Positions 18,529-27,537 of a stretch of 64,000 nt of DNA are shown here, piece by piece. The notes beneath the pieces are model-generated. The model saw only the letters and a list, made by a program, of their open reading frames with translations, searched no databases and was not told the origin of the DNA. This stretch comes from JANQSS01 sp965249735 (GTDB lineage Bacteria; Bacteroidota; Bacteroidia; Chitinophagales; Saprospiraceae), in assembly GCA_965249735.1 (NCBI GenBank), contig CBDFMS010000025.1, positions 186,001 through 250,000 on the forward strand, written 5' to 3'. Each line of letters starts with the position of its first letter. Within the stretch, counting starts at the first letter, position 1. The translations under genes and the position numbers were made by a program.

Positions 18529-20748
18529 ATGGCTAAAAAGAAAACGACAAAACTCAATAAGAAGACAGCATCTTCGACAAACAAAGCTTCGCGAGCAGTA
18601 AAAAAGCAGCCTAAGTGGTCCATCTTTCAGACTGCACCTGTAGATGATCGTGATGTTCTATACCGGAAGATTTTTTGGATCGTCTTTACTGTAATCGCAA
18701 TAGTCGTTCTGATGATGGCAACTCAAAGCGGTGTCAATGAAGACGAGAAGTTTCATTATCCCTACACTGAAGCATTGCAAAGTTTTTATTCTTCTTTTGG
18801 CGAAGACACGCGCGCACTAAAAATCAAAGTTGGTAAAATGCACTTGTATGGAGGATTTGTCGACTCGGTGACTGGAATATCCAATAAAGTCTTAGGCTTT
18901 GAAAACACTGATCCCGGATTTGCAATCGTTCGCCATATTATTCTTGGGCTCATCGGATTAATTTCGCTTTTATTTACGGGTTTACTTGGCCGTCAAATTG
19001 GTGGGTGGCGAGCAGGGATTATAGCATTGCTCATTTTATTCTTTAGCCCTCGATTCCTCGGTCATACCGGGATTAATCCCCGAGACATACCTTTTGCGTC
19101 TGGATACATCATGTCATTATATTTCATGGTCCGGTTTTTTGGTGAGATTCCAAAGGTTTCTAAGAAAACCATAATTGGATTAATGGCGGGATTGGCATTA
19201 GCATTCGCTACCCGCTCAGGTGGTCTTCTTGTCTTTGCATATTTTGGATTATTTGCACTTATTCATATGTGGATTGCATTTTCAGATAAGTCCATAAATA
19301 ATAAAGGACTTTTTCTAAAATATCTAATACCGGGAGCTTCAACAGCCTTATGCGGCTATGCCCTGGCATTAGCCTTCTGGCCATACGGATTGGTCAAGCC
19401 AATAGCTAATGTATTGAATTCAATTCGAGAATTCTCCAACTACAGTACGGTATTACGTATGCTCTTTAAAGGCAACATGCAATGGTCAAGTGATATCCCT
19501 CCGGCCAACTATATTTCTACATGGTTATTTGTAGCTATGCCCCTTCTGCTTTTGATTGGGTTAATTATCTTTTTAATATTCTCGCGAGGATCATTTAAAA
19601 AATACAATCGGTTTTATCTCGGCATGGTATCTTTCGTTTTTCTGTTTCCGATTCTTTACATCCTCAGCAAGCAGTCAAACATGTATACCGGGATGCGCCA
19701 TATATTATTCCTTGTACCACCATTAGCAGTTTTGGCCGCGATCGGTTGGGAATATCTGATTCAAAAAATTGAGCGATCAAATAAAAAAGCATCTTGGTTG
19801 GTAATTGGTGCTTTCTCTATTCTCAGTTTACTTCCGGCATCTCACATAGCTCTCAATTTTAGGACCTGCTATGTATACTTCAACGAATTGGTCGGAGGAG
19901 TGAAAGGAGCCTTAGGTTATTATGAAATGGACTATTGGGGCGTATCTATTAAACGCGCCGTCGATTGGATGGAAAAGGAGGGTATATTTGAAGGAGATGA
20001 GGAAATAATAATTGCCAGTAATTCTAATTTTGTACTTCAACAATACACCTCTCAATATGATCATGTGAAAGTGAGATATGCTCGATTTCGCGAACGTTAT
20101 GAACGCAACTGGGATTACGCCATATTTATTAATCAGTTTATTGATGGAGGCCACCTCCGTGCAGGAGACTATTTAGATAACAACGTAATTAAAGTTATTG
20201 GTAAGGGTAATTCACCATTTTCTATTGTTTATAAAAATCCTGAAAACCGGCCTGCAACCAATGGCTTTAAGGCTTTGAAAGAAAATAAACTCGAAGAGGC
20301 CATAACTTTATTCTCCCAAGAAGTAGCTTCTAATCCAAAGAATGAGAATGCATTTAATGGACTTGGCCAGGCTTACTTTAATCTTCGACAATTTGCCCAG
20401 GCAGAGCCGGCCTTTCTCAGCGCCATTAAACTGAACCCTGAAAGTCAAGTAGGCCTTACATATTTGGGATTGACACGACTCAATTTAGGCAAAGCCGCTG
20501 AAGCCATGAACAATTTTATTAAACTGGAAGAATTGAACAAGCGAGACGCGAATGCAATCTATTATCAGGGGCTCATTCTTTCACGCAGTGGTGACACACG
20601 AATGGCACTCGATAAATTAAAATCGGTACTCCGGGTAAATCCAGGACATGCTCAAACCTACCAACTTCTGGTGCAGATTTATACGCAACAGGGTGATCAG
20701 CAGCAAGCCAATTATTATCAGCAATTGATGAAACAATACGTGCGATAA
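18529..20748 (+). CDS. GT39-like polytopic membrane protein with C-terminal TPR repeats
   Basis: This 739-residue protein begins with a Lys/Ser/Thr-rich cytoplasmic tail (1-35), then about ten to twelve transmembrane helices (about 48-440) with loops such as GVNEDEKFHYPY and INPRDIPFA. These resemble the acidic first loop and Arg-Asp motif of GT-C enzymes of the ArnT/PMT (GT39) class. The soluble end (about 580-739) carries three TPR units, including NAFNGLGQAYFNLRQFAQAE. It probably transfers a polyprenyl-linked sugar to lipid or protein at the periplasmic face, with the TPR part for partner binding; the substrate is unknown. It follows the methyltransferase by 11 bp. Confidence 0.8.
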   Translation: MAKKKTTKLNKKTASSTNKASRAVKKQPKWSIFQTAPVDDRDVLYRKIFWIVFTVIAIVVLMMATQSGVNEDEKFHYPYTEALQSFYSSFGEDTRALKIKVGKMHLYGGFVDSVTGISNKVLGFENTDPGFAIVRHIILGLIGLISLLFTGLLGRQIGGWRAGIIALLILFFSPRFLGHTGINPRDIPFASGYIMSLYFMVRFFGEIPKVSKKTIIGLMAGLALAFATRSGGLLVFAYFGLFALIHMWIAFSDKSINNKGLFLKYLIPGASTALCGYALALAFWPYGLVKPIANVLNSIREFSNYSTVLRMLFKGNMQWSSDIPPANYISTWLFVAMPLLLLIGLIIFLIFSRGSFKKYNRFYLGMVSFVFLFPILYILSKQSNMYTGMRHILFLVPPLAVLAAIGWEYLIQKIERSNKKASWLVIGAFSILSLLPASHIALNFRTCYVYFNELVGGVKGALGYYEMDYWGVSIKRAVDWMEKEGIFEGDEEIIIASNSNFVLQQYTSQYDHVKVRYARFRERYERNWDYAIFINQFIDGGHLRAGDYLDNNVIKVIGKGNSPFSIVYKNPENRPATNGFKALKENKLEEAITLFSQEVASNPKNENAFNGLGQAYFNLRQFAQAEPAFLSAIKLNPESQVGLTYLGLTRLNLGKAAEAMNNFIKLEELNKRDANAIYYQGLILSRSGDTRMALDKLKSVLRVNPGHAQTYQLLVQIYTQQGDQQQANYYQQLMKQYVR

Positions 20749-20846
20749 TAGCTGATCTATGAGGCAAATGATTTCCGATTCCTGGAATAATATCCCGGGG
20801 AGATTGTCATGTAAGACTACTACTTCTATATTTTGCATTTTTGTCA

Positions 20847-21410
20847 ATGATGGAGTTTAATTTTGACATCAAGTCGACCGCACCAATATCAAAATTCTTT
20901 CAATCGCTAGAAATAAGCAGCTTGCAGGAAGCCCTGAATTATGTCAAACACCTGGCCTACGGACGAACTTCAAACCGAAACGATCTCAGCTCTGTACTTC
21001 AAGAAGGCAGAGGTACTTGCAGTAGTAAGCATGCTTTACTAAAATATCTTGCTGACGAAAATGGACATGACTATATCAAATTAGTCATGATAATCTATGC
21101 GATGAATGGCGTCAATACACCGGGTGTAGGCGCCGTCCTTCAACGAGCGAACCTACATGCCATCCCCGAGGCACATTGTGCGCTTCAAATAGGCAATGAA
21201 TTTCTGGATGTGACAACAGCGCAAAGCCATCCCGCCCTCTGGATCAATGACGTCCTCGATGCACGCTCAATTTCTGTTGACGATATCAGCCAAAAAGAGG
21301 CATGGCACCGCTCTTATCTCCTGACTTGGTTGAAGCAAAAGAACCTGGATCTCAGCTTGTCAAACCTATGGGCCATAAGAGAAGCGTGTATAGCGGCTTT
21401 GAGTTCATGA
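20847..21410 (+). CDS. Small transglutaminase-like protein
   Basis: From the ATG at 20847 this is a 187-residue cytoplasmic protein (a TTG at 20841 and an ATG at 20850 are other possible starts). It has a complete transglutaminase/papain-like triad: Cys58 in GRGTCSSKH, His110 in EAHCAL and Asp121 in FLDVTTA, with the expected spacing. No signal peptide or membrane helix is present, so it is a cytosolic relative of the transglutaminase-like superfamily, which includes proteases and amidases. It lies 98 bp after the TPR glycosyltransferase and upstream of htpG. The activity is unknown. Confidence 0.75.
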   Translation: MMEFNFDIKSTAPISKFFQSLEISSLQEALNYVKHLAYGRTSNRNDLSSVLQEGRGTCSSKHALLKYLADENGHDYIKLVMIIYAMNGVNTPGVGAVLQRANLHAIPEAHCALQIGNEFLDVTTAQSHPALWINDVLDARSISVDDISQKEAWHRSYLLTWLKQKNLDLSLSNLWAIREACIAALSS

Positions 21411-21411
21411 T

Positions 21412-21639
21412 TTGCGTTTTATCACGCATTCATTTACAAACAAAAGGAAAGAAGACGACCAGTCTTCCCTCTTAAAGACCGGTCATCTAAAAAAAACGGA
21501 TAAAACCATCCTTTCTTCAGCGAAAACCTTGCCATACATGGCAGCTATCATGAAAAAAAATCATGTAGTTCAGCCAAAATGTCATAAAGTCTATAGCGGC
21601 ATTGGATTTGAGCAACTTGAAGAAAAATTCAATACATGA
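21412..21639 (+). CDS. Possible 75-residue protein filling the gap before htpG (weak)
   Basis: A frame with a TTG start opens one base after the transglutaminase stop and runs to a TGA that overlaps the htpG start as ATGA. The frame fills the 225-bp gap exactly, and TTG starts occur elsewhere in this window, so it could be real. The product would be basic (Lys/Thr/Ser-rich), without a signal peptide or recognised motif. Against it, the segment at 21453-21488 is a structured inverted repeat, and a shorter ATG start exists only at 21538. I treat it as uncertain and did not find independent coding evidence. Confidence 0.25.
   Translation: MRFITHSFTNKRKEDDQSSLLKTGHLKKTDKTILSSAKTLPYMAAIMKKNHVVQPKCHKVYSGIGFEQLEEKFNT
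21453..21488. repeat. Imperfect 14-bp inverted repeat in the htpG leader region
   Basis: AGACGACCAGTCTT (21453-21466) and AAGACCGGTCATCT (21475-21488) pair at 12 of 14 positions around an 8-nt loop. On a minus-strand RNA the two mismatches become G-U pairs, so the structure is stronger in that sense. It lies 148 bp before htpG and is followed on the plus strand by an A-run. It could be a control element for the heat-shock gene or an antisense terminator; no specific family is recognised. Confidence 0.35.
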
Positions 21640-23507
21640 AGACCGGAAATATATCTGTACAAACTGAAAACATCTTTCCCATTATTAAGAAATTCCTCTA
21701 CTCTGATCAGGAAATTTTCTTGCGAGAGCTTGTGTCCAATGCCATTGATGCGACTACAAAACTTAAGACCCTGGCCGCTAAAGGAGAATTCAAAGGCGAT
21801 ATGGGCGATACGACGATTCACATAACAATTGATAAGGACAAGAAGACACTGACCATTTCTGACAGTGGTATCGGTATGACCGAGGAAGAATTGCTCAAAT
21901 ACCTGAATCAGCTGGCATTCTCCAGTGCCCAGGAATTTATGGATAAATACAAAGACGCAGATGGCATAATCGGCAACTTTGGTCTGGGTTTCTATTCTTC
22001 CTTTATGGTTTCCGATAAGGTAGAAGTTGTATCCCGATCGTATCAGGAAGAAAGTAATACAGCCGTTCGATGGAGCTGTGAAGGAGAACCTAATTACACA
22101 TTAGAAGAAACATCCAGAGGGCATCGCGGTACGGACATCATCTTGCACATATCGGACGATGCAACAGAATATCTTGAAGATAATCGTATTGAAGAGCTTC
22201 TGAAAAAATACTGCCGTTTTCTACCTGTAGCTATTCAGTTTGGCATGAAGGAAGAGGTGGAGTATGAAGGTGAAGGCGAAGAGCGCAAAGAAATAAAAAC
22301 TGAGGTTGCCAATATTATTAACGACTCAGACCCAATCTGGAAAAAGAAACCCAGTGAGTTGACCGATGATGACTACCGTAATTTTTATAATGAACTGTAT
22401 CCATTCTCACAACCTCCATTATTTTGGATACACATGAACATCGATTTTCCGTTTAACCTGACCGGAATTCTCTATTTTCCAAAATTGAGCAATCAATTGG
22501 AAATGCAGAAAAATAAAATCCAGTTGTATTGCAATCAAGTGTATGTGACTGATGATGTGAGTGCCATTGTGCCGGAATTTTTAACTCTATTGCATGGAGT
22601 GATTGACAGTCCGGATATCCCATTGAATGTGTCACGAAGTTATTTGCAAAGTGATCAAAATGTTAAAAAGATTACCAGCCATATCACGAAAAAAGTAGCG
22701 GAAAAATTAAAATCAATAAATAAAGAAGACCGAAAAGAATTTGAGGAGAAATGGGATGAAATATCGGTATTCGTGAAGTACGGAATGTTGTCCGATGAAA
22801 AATTTGATGAACGCGTCAGACCAATTTCTTTGTTGAAAAACGTGGAGAATGAGTATTACACGATTCAGGAATATCGCGACAAAATAAAGGCCAACCAAAC
22901 AGACAAACACGATCGCACTATTTTTATCTATGCGCAAGACAAGGAGGCTCAAAGTTCCTATGTCCATGCTGCAGAAGATGCCGGATATGATGTATTAATC
23001 GCTGATATGGTCATCGACAATCATTTTATGCAGCATCTGGAAACCAAAGAGGATAAAGTGACTTTCGTTCGTGTGGATTCTGAAACAACGGATAATCTGG
23101 TTCAAAAAGACGAGGATAAGGAATCCGTATTAAGTGAAAAAGAACAGGAAAAAGTAAAATCACTTTTTGAGACCCAATTGGAGAAATTAAAAGAAAAACT
23201 CCAGTTCAAAGCATTAAGTCCTGATGCCATGCCGGTACAAATTACCAGACCCGAATTTATGCGGCGCTTCAGTGAAATGCAAAAACTACAGGGCATGGGC
23301 GAAATGGGTATGGATATGGACATGTACAATGTAGTTGTCAACACCAATCATCCATTGATCGCAACTAAATTAATAAAGATGCGCAGTGAAGAAAAGAAAT
23401 CTGAATTTATTCAATATCTATTTGACATTGCACGCCTCAATCAAGGTATGCTCAAAGGGAGTGATATGAATGCGTTTGTCAAACGTAGCCTGGACTTTGT
23501 GAGCTAA
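21636..23507 (+). CDS. htpG: Molecular chaperone HtpG (bacterial Hsp90)
   Basis: This is the cytoplasmic ATP-dependent chaperone of the GHKL fold, 623 residues, normal for the family. The nucleotide site is intact: FLRELVSNAIDA (28-39, Glu31 and Asn35), SDSGIGMT (about 76-83), GNFGLGFYS and the later RGTDIILH strand. The middle domain carries the catalytic-arginine region (LNVSRSYLQ), and the C-terminal dimer domain closes the protein. The ATG overlaps a possible upstream 75-residue frame. No CIRCE element is visible upstream. A strong hairpin terminator follows 20 bp after the stop. Confidence 0.97.
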   Translation: MKTGNISVQTENIFPIIKKFLYSDQEIFLRELVSNAIDATTKLKTLAAKGEFKGDMGDTTIHITIDKDKKTLTISDSGIGMTEEELLKYLNQLAFSSAQEFMDKYKDADGIIGNFGLGFYSSFMVSDKVEVVSRSYQEESNTAVRWSCEGEPNYTLEETSRGHRGTDIILHISDDATEYLEDNRIEELLKKYCRFLPVAIQFGMKEEVEYEGEGEERKEIKTEVANIINDSDPIWKKKPSELTDDDYRNFYNELYPFSQPPLFWIHMNIDFPFNLTGILYFPKLSNQLEMQKNKIQLYCNQVYVTDDVSAIVPEFLTLLHGVIDSPDIPLNVSRSYLQSDQNVKKITSHITKKVAEKLKSINKEDRKEFEEKWDEISVFVKYGMLSDEKFDERVRPISLLKNVENEYYTIQEYRDKIKANQTDKHDRTIFIYAQDKEAQSSYVHAAEDAGYDVLIADMVIDNHFMQHLETKEDKVTFVRVDSETTDNLVQKDEDKESVLSEKEQEKVKSLFETQLEKLKEKLQFKALSPDAMPVQITRPEFMRRFSEMQKLQGMGEMGMDMDMYNVVVNTNHPLIATKLIKMRSEEKKSEFIQYLFDIARLNQGMLKGSDMNAFVKRSLDFVS

Positions 23508-23527
23508 AAATCGCCGCAAACACAACT

Positions 23528-23565
23528 CAAAAACCGATCAGTCTTCAACTATTGATCGGTTTTTG
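23528..23565. terminator. Strong bidirectional terminator between htpG and the convergent small gene
   Basis: A perfect 13-bp stem (CAAAAACCGATCA at 23528-23540; its exact complement at 23553-23565) encloses a 12-nt loop. The stem ends in A-run and T-run arms, so the same hairpin gives a GC-rich core plus U-tract on either strand. It sits exactly between htpG (plus) and the end of the convergent minus-strand operon. Confidence 0.85.
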
Positions 23566-23581
23566 AATTTTACATCGATAT

Positions 23582-23917
23582 CTATTCTTGTTTGTCGAAT
23601 ATTGGATCGACAGGAAGAGTGTCTATCTCAAAATCAAATTTGGGTTTCTCAGGTTTTTGCGGTCTTGGGAGGAGAAGAAAAGAATCAACATCTACCAGCA
23701 CCTTCTGACCGGTTAAAACTGAGTCCACCTGTTCACGCGCAATTTCTGCGGCATTACGCTGACAATTCGCAGCCTGTGATTTTAGAAATTTATTCATCTT
23801 TTCGAAATAGTATTCTCGGAGTTTAGGTCGAGTAAAGATATTCGAGGTGTCTACATACTGAAACCCCATCATCGTGACAACGCAAACTAAAATGACTATG
23901 ATCCATCTTGTGTTCAT
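23582..23917 (-). CDS. Small membrane-anchored or secreted protein of unknown function
   Basis: This 111-residue protein has one N-terminal hydrophobic segment (WIIVILVCVVTMMGF), which is either a signal peptide or a membrane anchor. Next comes a helical middle with KLREYYFEKMNKFL and a Pro/Lys-rich acidic C-terminus (about 83-111). The ATG overlaps the upstream stop (ATGA). I chose the minus frame over the plus-strand frame at 23563-23826 because it continues the operon and has the hydrophobic start. It is the last gene of the xerD-lptB operon, and its product may act in the periplasm with the preceding lipoprotein. Function unknown. Confidence 0.65.
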   Translation of the reverse strand: MNTRWIIVILVCVVTMMGFQYVDTSNIFTRPKLREYYFEKMNKFLKSQAANCQRNAAEIAREQVDSVLTGQKVLVDVDSFLLLPRPQKPEKPKFDFEIDTLPVDPIFDKQE

Positions 23918-24150
23918 TGCTCCAGTTTTCTTATGGATTCTATTTCTTCTCGCAATAAACTATCAAAATAATATTGGACCATCGAATCATTTTTCAATAA
24001 ACAGACGGAGTCATAATAGACTCTCAATTCTTCCTGGTGCTTGACCAGAAAGGAGTCAACATGTTTTCTTTCACCAAATGTTATTGACTTTTGTGGATCT
24101 TCTGTGCATGAGATGAACAGAACAACAATAATTAAAATGAGATATCTCAA
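23914..24150 (-). CDS. Small lipoprotein of unknown function, TTG start
   Basis: This 78-residue protein has a short signal peptide and lipobox (hydrophobic residues 3-12, then FISC with Cys15), so the mature part of about 63 residues would be membrane-bound by lipid. The rest is charged and probably helical (KHVDSFLVKHQEELRVYY). The start is a TTG at 24150 that overlaps the lptB stop as TTGA. The next upstream codons offer no ATG, and later methionines would delete the signal peptide. Its stop overlaps the downstream ATG. Its neighbour lptB hints at envelope work, which is inference. Confidence 0.6.
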   Translation of the reverse strand: MRYLILIIVVLFISCTEDPQKSITFGERKHVDSFLVKHQEELRVYYDSVCLLKNDSMVQYYFDSLLREEIESIRKLEQ

Positions 24151-24890
24151 TCGACGTCGATTATTTTACGTTTCAATTCAAAGTTTTTCCCGAGATAGAC
24201 CTTGCGCACCAATTCATCGGCCGCTAGTTCCTCAGCCGTACCGGATTTTAAAATACCACCTTCAAACATTAAGTATGCCCGATCAGTAATTGATAATGTT
24301 TCCTGAACATTGTGGTCCGTGATCAGGATTCCAATGTTCTTTAATTTTAAACGCGCTACAATTTGCTGAATATCCTCGACAGCAATAGGGTCGATGCCGG
24401 CAAAGGGCTCGTCCAGTAAAATAAATTTTGGATCAGTTGCCAGTGCCCGGGCAATTTCTGTTCGGCGACGTTCTCCCCCGGACAATGTATCTCCTTTACT
24501 CTTTTTGACTTTAATCAGTCCAAATTCATCCAACAGCGAATCCAATTTGTGCTTCTGTTCGCCCTTCGTCAACCTGGTCATTTCCAGAACGGCTCGAATA
24601 TTATCTTCTACACTTAACTTACGAAATACAGAAGGTTCTTGCGGTAAGTATCCCACTCCTTTCTGAGCTCGTCGATACATCGGGAATGTGGTGATTTCAT
24701 TATCATCCAAAAACACACGACCGGAAGTTGGTTTGATAAACCCTACGACCATATAAAACGTTGTGGTTTTACCGGCTCCATTTGGCCCGAGTAATCCGAC
24801 AATCTCACCTTGTAGAACCTCCAGCGAGACGTCCTTCACTACTTGACGTCTGCCATAATATTTTACCAATTTATCCGTGCGTAAGATCAT
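24147..24890 (-). CDS. lptB: LPS export ABC transporter ATP-binding protein LptB
   Basis: LptB is the cytoplasmic ATPase that drives LPS extraction from the inner membrane with LptF, LptG and LptC. The 247-residue frame has the ABC motifs in order: Walker A GPNGAGKT (35-42), Q-loop QEP (near 84), signature LSGGE (136-140), Walker B FILLDEP (156-162) and the switch histidine in TDHNV (His193). The AKKGVGYLPQE-like region (here RRAQKGVGYLPQE, 73-85) distinguishes LptB from generic ABC proteins. It starts 1 bp after the upstream Ig-like gene ends and overlaps the small lipoprotein gene. Confidence 0.93.
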   Translation of the reverse strand: MILRTDKLVKYYGRRQVVKDVSLEVLQGEIVGLLGPNGAGKTTTFYMVVGFIKPTSGRVFLDDNEITTFPMYRRAQKGVGYLPQEPSVFRKLSVEDNIRAVLEMTRLTKGEQKHKLDSLLDEFGLIKVKKSKGDTLSGGERRRTEIARALATDPKFILLDEPFAGIDPIAVEDIQQIVARLKLKNIGILITDHNVQETLSITDRAYLMFEGGILKSGTAEELAADELVRKVYLGKNFELKRKIIDVD

Positions 24891-24891
24891 T

Positions 24892-26496
24892 TTATTGTCG
24901 AGGTTTTATAGCCACCTGTACATCCCAATCTGAGCGCAAATTATCAATTTCCAAGGAACTTATCGGCTCGGGTAATTGTCTTTTATCAAACCATCCATTG
25001 TCTGCCCGGCCGTTGCCGTTGATATCCGTGACGAGTTCTAGCGTGTATTTCGAAGGAAACAATCCCCCGGCTGTCCAATCATAGTTTGCCCTGTTCGATA
25101 TGACTGTCGATTCCACGATTTCTCCTTTCGTTGACTTCAGAAACAATATATAGCTCTGTAATGTGTCCAGATTAGTCACCTCGACCAATAGATTACTGAG
25201 ACTTTGTTCCTCGATTGGCCTGAGTTTCTCAACTATCGTATCATTAGAAGCCAGCCACGATGTAACCGCATTCGAAAACAAAATTACCGTGTCACGCATG
25301 CCATTATTTTTCCATGACAAACTTGTCGTATTTGCACCAACGCTAAACGAGTCAACGATCAATTCCGGTGGACGCACCAGATTACTATCCCGGTCTATAG
25401 TATAAATTAAATCCGGATTCACTTGAGTCACCGGATTATTCCAGGAAATACTCGCCGATATTCGATTTCCGTTTCTTTTAGCTTGAATGTTCAATTTTTT
25501 TAAATTATTGAATCTCCTATTTTCTGAACCTACGGATGACATGGATAAGAGTGAAATTGTGTCGGGCTCATTGTAATCAGAATACAAGAGTATCGTATCA
25601 ATAATTCCATTTGATTTTATAAATAATGTATCTTTTTCCAAATAAGATTCGACCGATGTTCCATCCATGGTTTTCCATTCGAGATATTCAATTTCTCCGC
25701 CAATGGTAAACGAATAAATCTGACTGTCAATTTTCATGGCATCAAGACGATAGGGAGGATCTACTTCTGAATAAAGATAAATCCGGTACAGTTCTTCCTC
25801 ATCCAGTGAGGCCGGGACCATCCGATCGATATGGCCTATTTTTTCTTCTGTTAAATCAAATTGGTAATTCCGATTTTCATCTTTTAATGCAAAAATCCGG
25901 TAACCTCCCGGACGGCAATTTTCGACAAGCGCATATCCACTGCTATCACTTTTTGAAAAATATACCGGCCTGCCTTTTCTGATTACTGTATCACTTAATG
26001 TCTCATATAACATAACCCAAACATCTTCCATTGGATTATCATTTTCCAGGTCCAAAACCTGCACCCTGATTTGCATAGAATCAATAACATTTCCGGTAGA
26101 AAATATATAGCGCAAATTATTTACCGGATTACTTTCAGTAATGTCCTGAATCGCGTCACCAAATTGGACGGTGTATGTGGTATTCTCTCGAAGCTCCTCA
26201 TCCGGATTAAATCGGAATATAATTTTTTTGCCTCGAACGACAGGACTCAATGGAAACTGCAACGGCGGCGAGACAATAATTTGTTCATTCGCTTTATCTA
26301 TTTTGACAAATTCATCAAAAGACAATTGAAACTCATCTCCATTGAAATTTCTCTTATAATTTGGGTCTGAAGATTCGGTATCGAGCATTGGCGGCTGTTT
26401 ATCACGCACACCTCCTTCGAGTCCAATACGGTTGGCACATTGCCATGATAAAATGCCGGCAACGAGTATGACATAATATATTCTCAATTTATCCAA
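24892..26496 (-). CDS. Lipoprotein with an N-terminal Ig-like (Big_5 type) domain, TTG start
   Basis: This 534-residue envelope protein has a lipoprotein signal (hydrophobic 6-17, WQC with Cys20), then an Ig-like domain of the Big_5 type (about 33-135) with RDKQPPMLD, LSFDEFV and GKKIIFRFNPDE as landmarks. Further beta-rich modules follow. The same protein type is found next to xerD in many Bacteroidota. The start is a TTG at 26496, two bases after the xerD stop; the first in-frame ATG lies past the lipobox. It is probably an outer-membrane lipoprotein; no activity is known. Confidence 0.82.
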   Translation of the reverse strand: MDKLRIYYVILVAGILSWQCANRIGLEGGVRDKQPPMLDTESSDPNYKRNFNGDEFQLSFDEFVKIDKANEQIIVSPPLQFPLSPVVRGKKIIFRFNPDEELRENTTYTVQFGDAIQDITESNPVNNLRYIFSTGNVIDSMQIRVQVLDLENDNPMEDVWVMLYETLSDTVIRKGRPVYFSKSDSSGYALVENCRPGGYRIFALKDENRNYQFDLTEEKIGHIDRMVPASLDEEELYRIYLYSEVDPPYRLDAMKIDSQIYSFTIGGEIEYLEWKTMDGTSVESYLEKDTLFIKSNGIIDTILLYSDYNEPDTISLLSMSSVGSENRRFNNLKKLNIQAKRNGNRISASISWNNPVTQVNPDLIYTIDRDSNLVRPPELIVDSFSVGANTTSLSWKNNGMRDTVILFSNAVTSWLASNDTIVEKLRPIEEQSLSNLLVEVTNLDTLQSYILFLKSTKGEIVESTVISNRANYDWTAGGLFPSKYTLELVTDINGNGRADNGWFDKRQLPEPISSLEIDNLRSDWDVQVAIKPRQ

Positions 26497-26498
26497 CC

Positions 26499-27434
26499 CT
26501 ATGAGTTCATTTTATTTTTCAGCAGATTGATTTTACCTCGCGGGTGATACATATCTATCGTCTCGCGAAGATACCGTGCATCCAGGTGAGTATAAATTTC
26601 GGTCGTTGTGATCGAAACATGGCCTAACATATCCTGTACCGCACGCAGGTCAGCACCACCCTCAACGAGATGCGTGGCAAATGTATGTCGAAATGTATGT
26701 GGACTAATCGATTTGGTAATCCCTGCCAGGGCAGCAAATTGGCGCGTGAGCATAAATATCATATTGCGCGTCAAATGTCGTCCGCGTCGATTCAAAAAGA
26801 CAATGTCCTCATTTCCTTTTACCGGCTGAGCATGCGGAAGTCGCTCCGTATTCAGATACCTCCGGGTGTGTTGAATCGCGGCTTCACCAATGGGTACCAG
26901 GCGTTCTTTATTGTTTTTACCAAGTACTTTGATAATCCCTATATCAAAATAGAGATTGGAAAGTTTTAGCTCTACTAATTCGGTTACCCGCAATCCACAT
27001 GCATACAGCACCTCAAACATTGCACGATTACGTGTTCCTTGAGGATGACTCAAATCGATGGCAGCAAGAAAGTCACTCATCTCCTGCATAGACAAAACTT
27101 CAGGTATTTTCCTTGAAAGTGAAGGATTGCCTAACAACTTGGCCGGATTCTGTTGAATCAGACCTTCCATCATCAAATACGAATAAAAGGCTTTCATTCC
27201 CGAAATAATGCGTGCCTGAGATCTGGCACTGAGACCCAAATCGAACAGGTATTTAAGAAAATCTGTCAGTTTCGCTTTATCAATTGCCTCCGGATTCTGT
27301 TCTATACCTTGAAGACTGACAAACTGGTATAGCTTGTCTACATCCGCTAAATAACCATCAATCGTATGCTGGGATAAGCCCTTTTCGAGCAGCATAAAAT
27401 TTTTAAATCCATTTATGGAGGAATTCCAGTCCAT
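26499..27434 (-). CDS. xerD: Site-specific tyrosine recombinase XerD
   Basis: XerD resolves chromosome dimers at dif together with a partner recombinase and FtsK. The 311-residue protein has the N-terminal SAM-like core-binding domain (about 5-95) and the catalytic domain with all active residues in place: Arg149 (GLRVTEL), Lys173 (LGKNNKER), His246 and Arg249 (HTFRH), His272 (LGHVSIT) and Tyr281 (IYTHLD). Length and motifs fit the housekeeping XerD rather than an integrase, and no att-like repeat or phage gene is nearby. It leads the minus-strand operon that continues to the lptB genes. Confidence 0.9.
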   Translation of the reverse strand: MDWNSSINGFKNFMLLEKGLSQHTIDGYLADVDKLYQFVSLQGIEQNPEAIDKAKLTDFLKYLFDLGLSARSQARIISGMKAFYSYLMMEGLIQQNPAKLLGNPSLSRKIPEVLSMQEMSDFLAAIDLSHPQGTRNRAMFEVLYACGLRVTELVELKLSNLYFDIGIIKVLGKNNKERLVPIGEAAIQHTRRYLNTERLPHAQPVKGNEDIVFLNRRGRHLTRNMIFMLTRQFAALAGITKSISPHTFRHTFATHLVEGGADLRAVQDMLGHVSITTTEIYTHLDARYLRETIDMYHPRGKINLLKNKMNS

Positions 27435-27483
27435 ATTGATTACAAAGAAGAGAAAATCTGCACTTCTTCCTAGCTCTAACTGT

Positions 27484-27491
27484 TAATTTTG
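27484..27491 (+). promoter_or_regulatory. Candidate -7 promoter element for the mscS-like gene
   Basis: TAATTTTG matches TAnnTTTG and lies 46 bp before the ATG at 27538, in the divergent gap with xerD. No clear -33 TTTG sits at the expected distance, so this is a sequence match only. Confidence 0.35.
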
Positions 27492-27537
27492 TACGATCTT
27501 TTTATTTTGAGTTACATCTGAACCACAACTTGACCAA

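Noticed and set aside
23563..23826. Plus-strand ORF opposite the 111-residue small membrane protein
   Set aside because: It starts inside the htpG terminator and lacks signals; the minus frame continues the operon with an ATGA overlap.
26499..27434. XerD as an integrase of a mobile island
   Set aside because: Length, motifs and operon context fit housekeeping XerD, and no att repeats or cargo are present.
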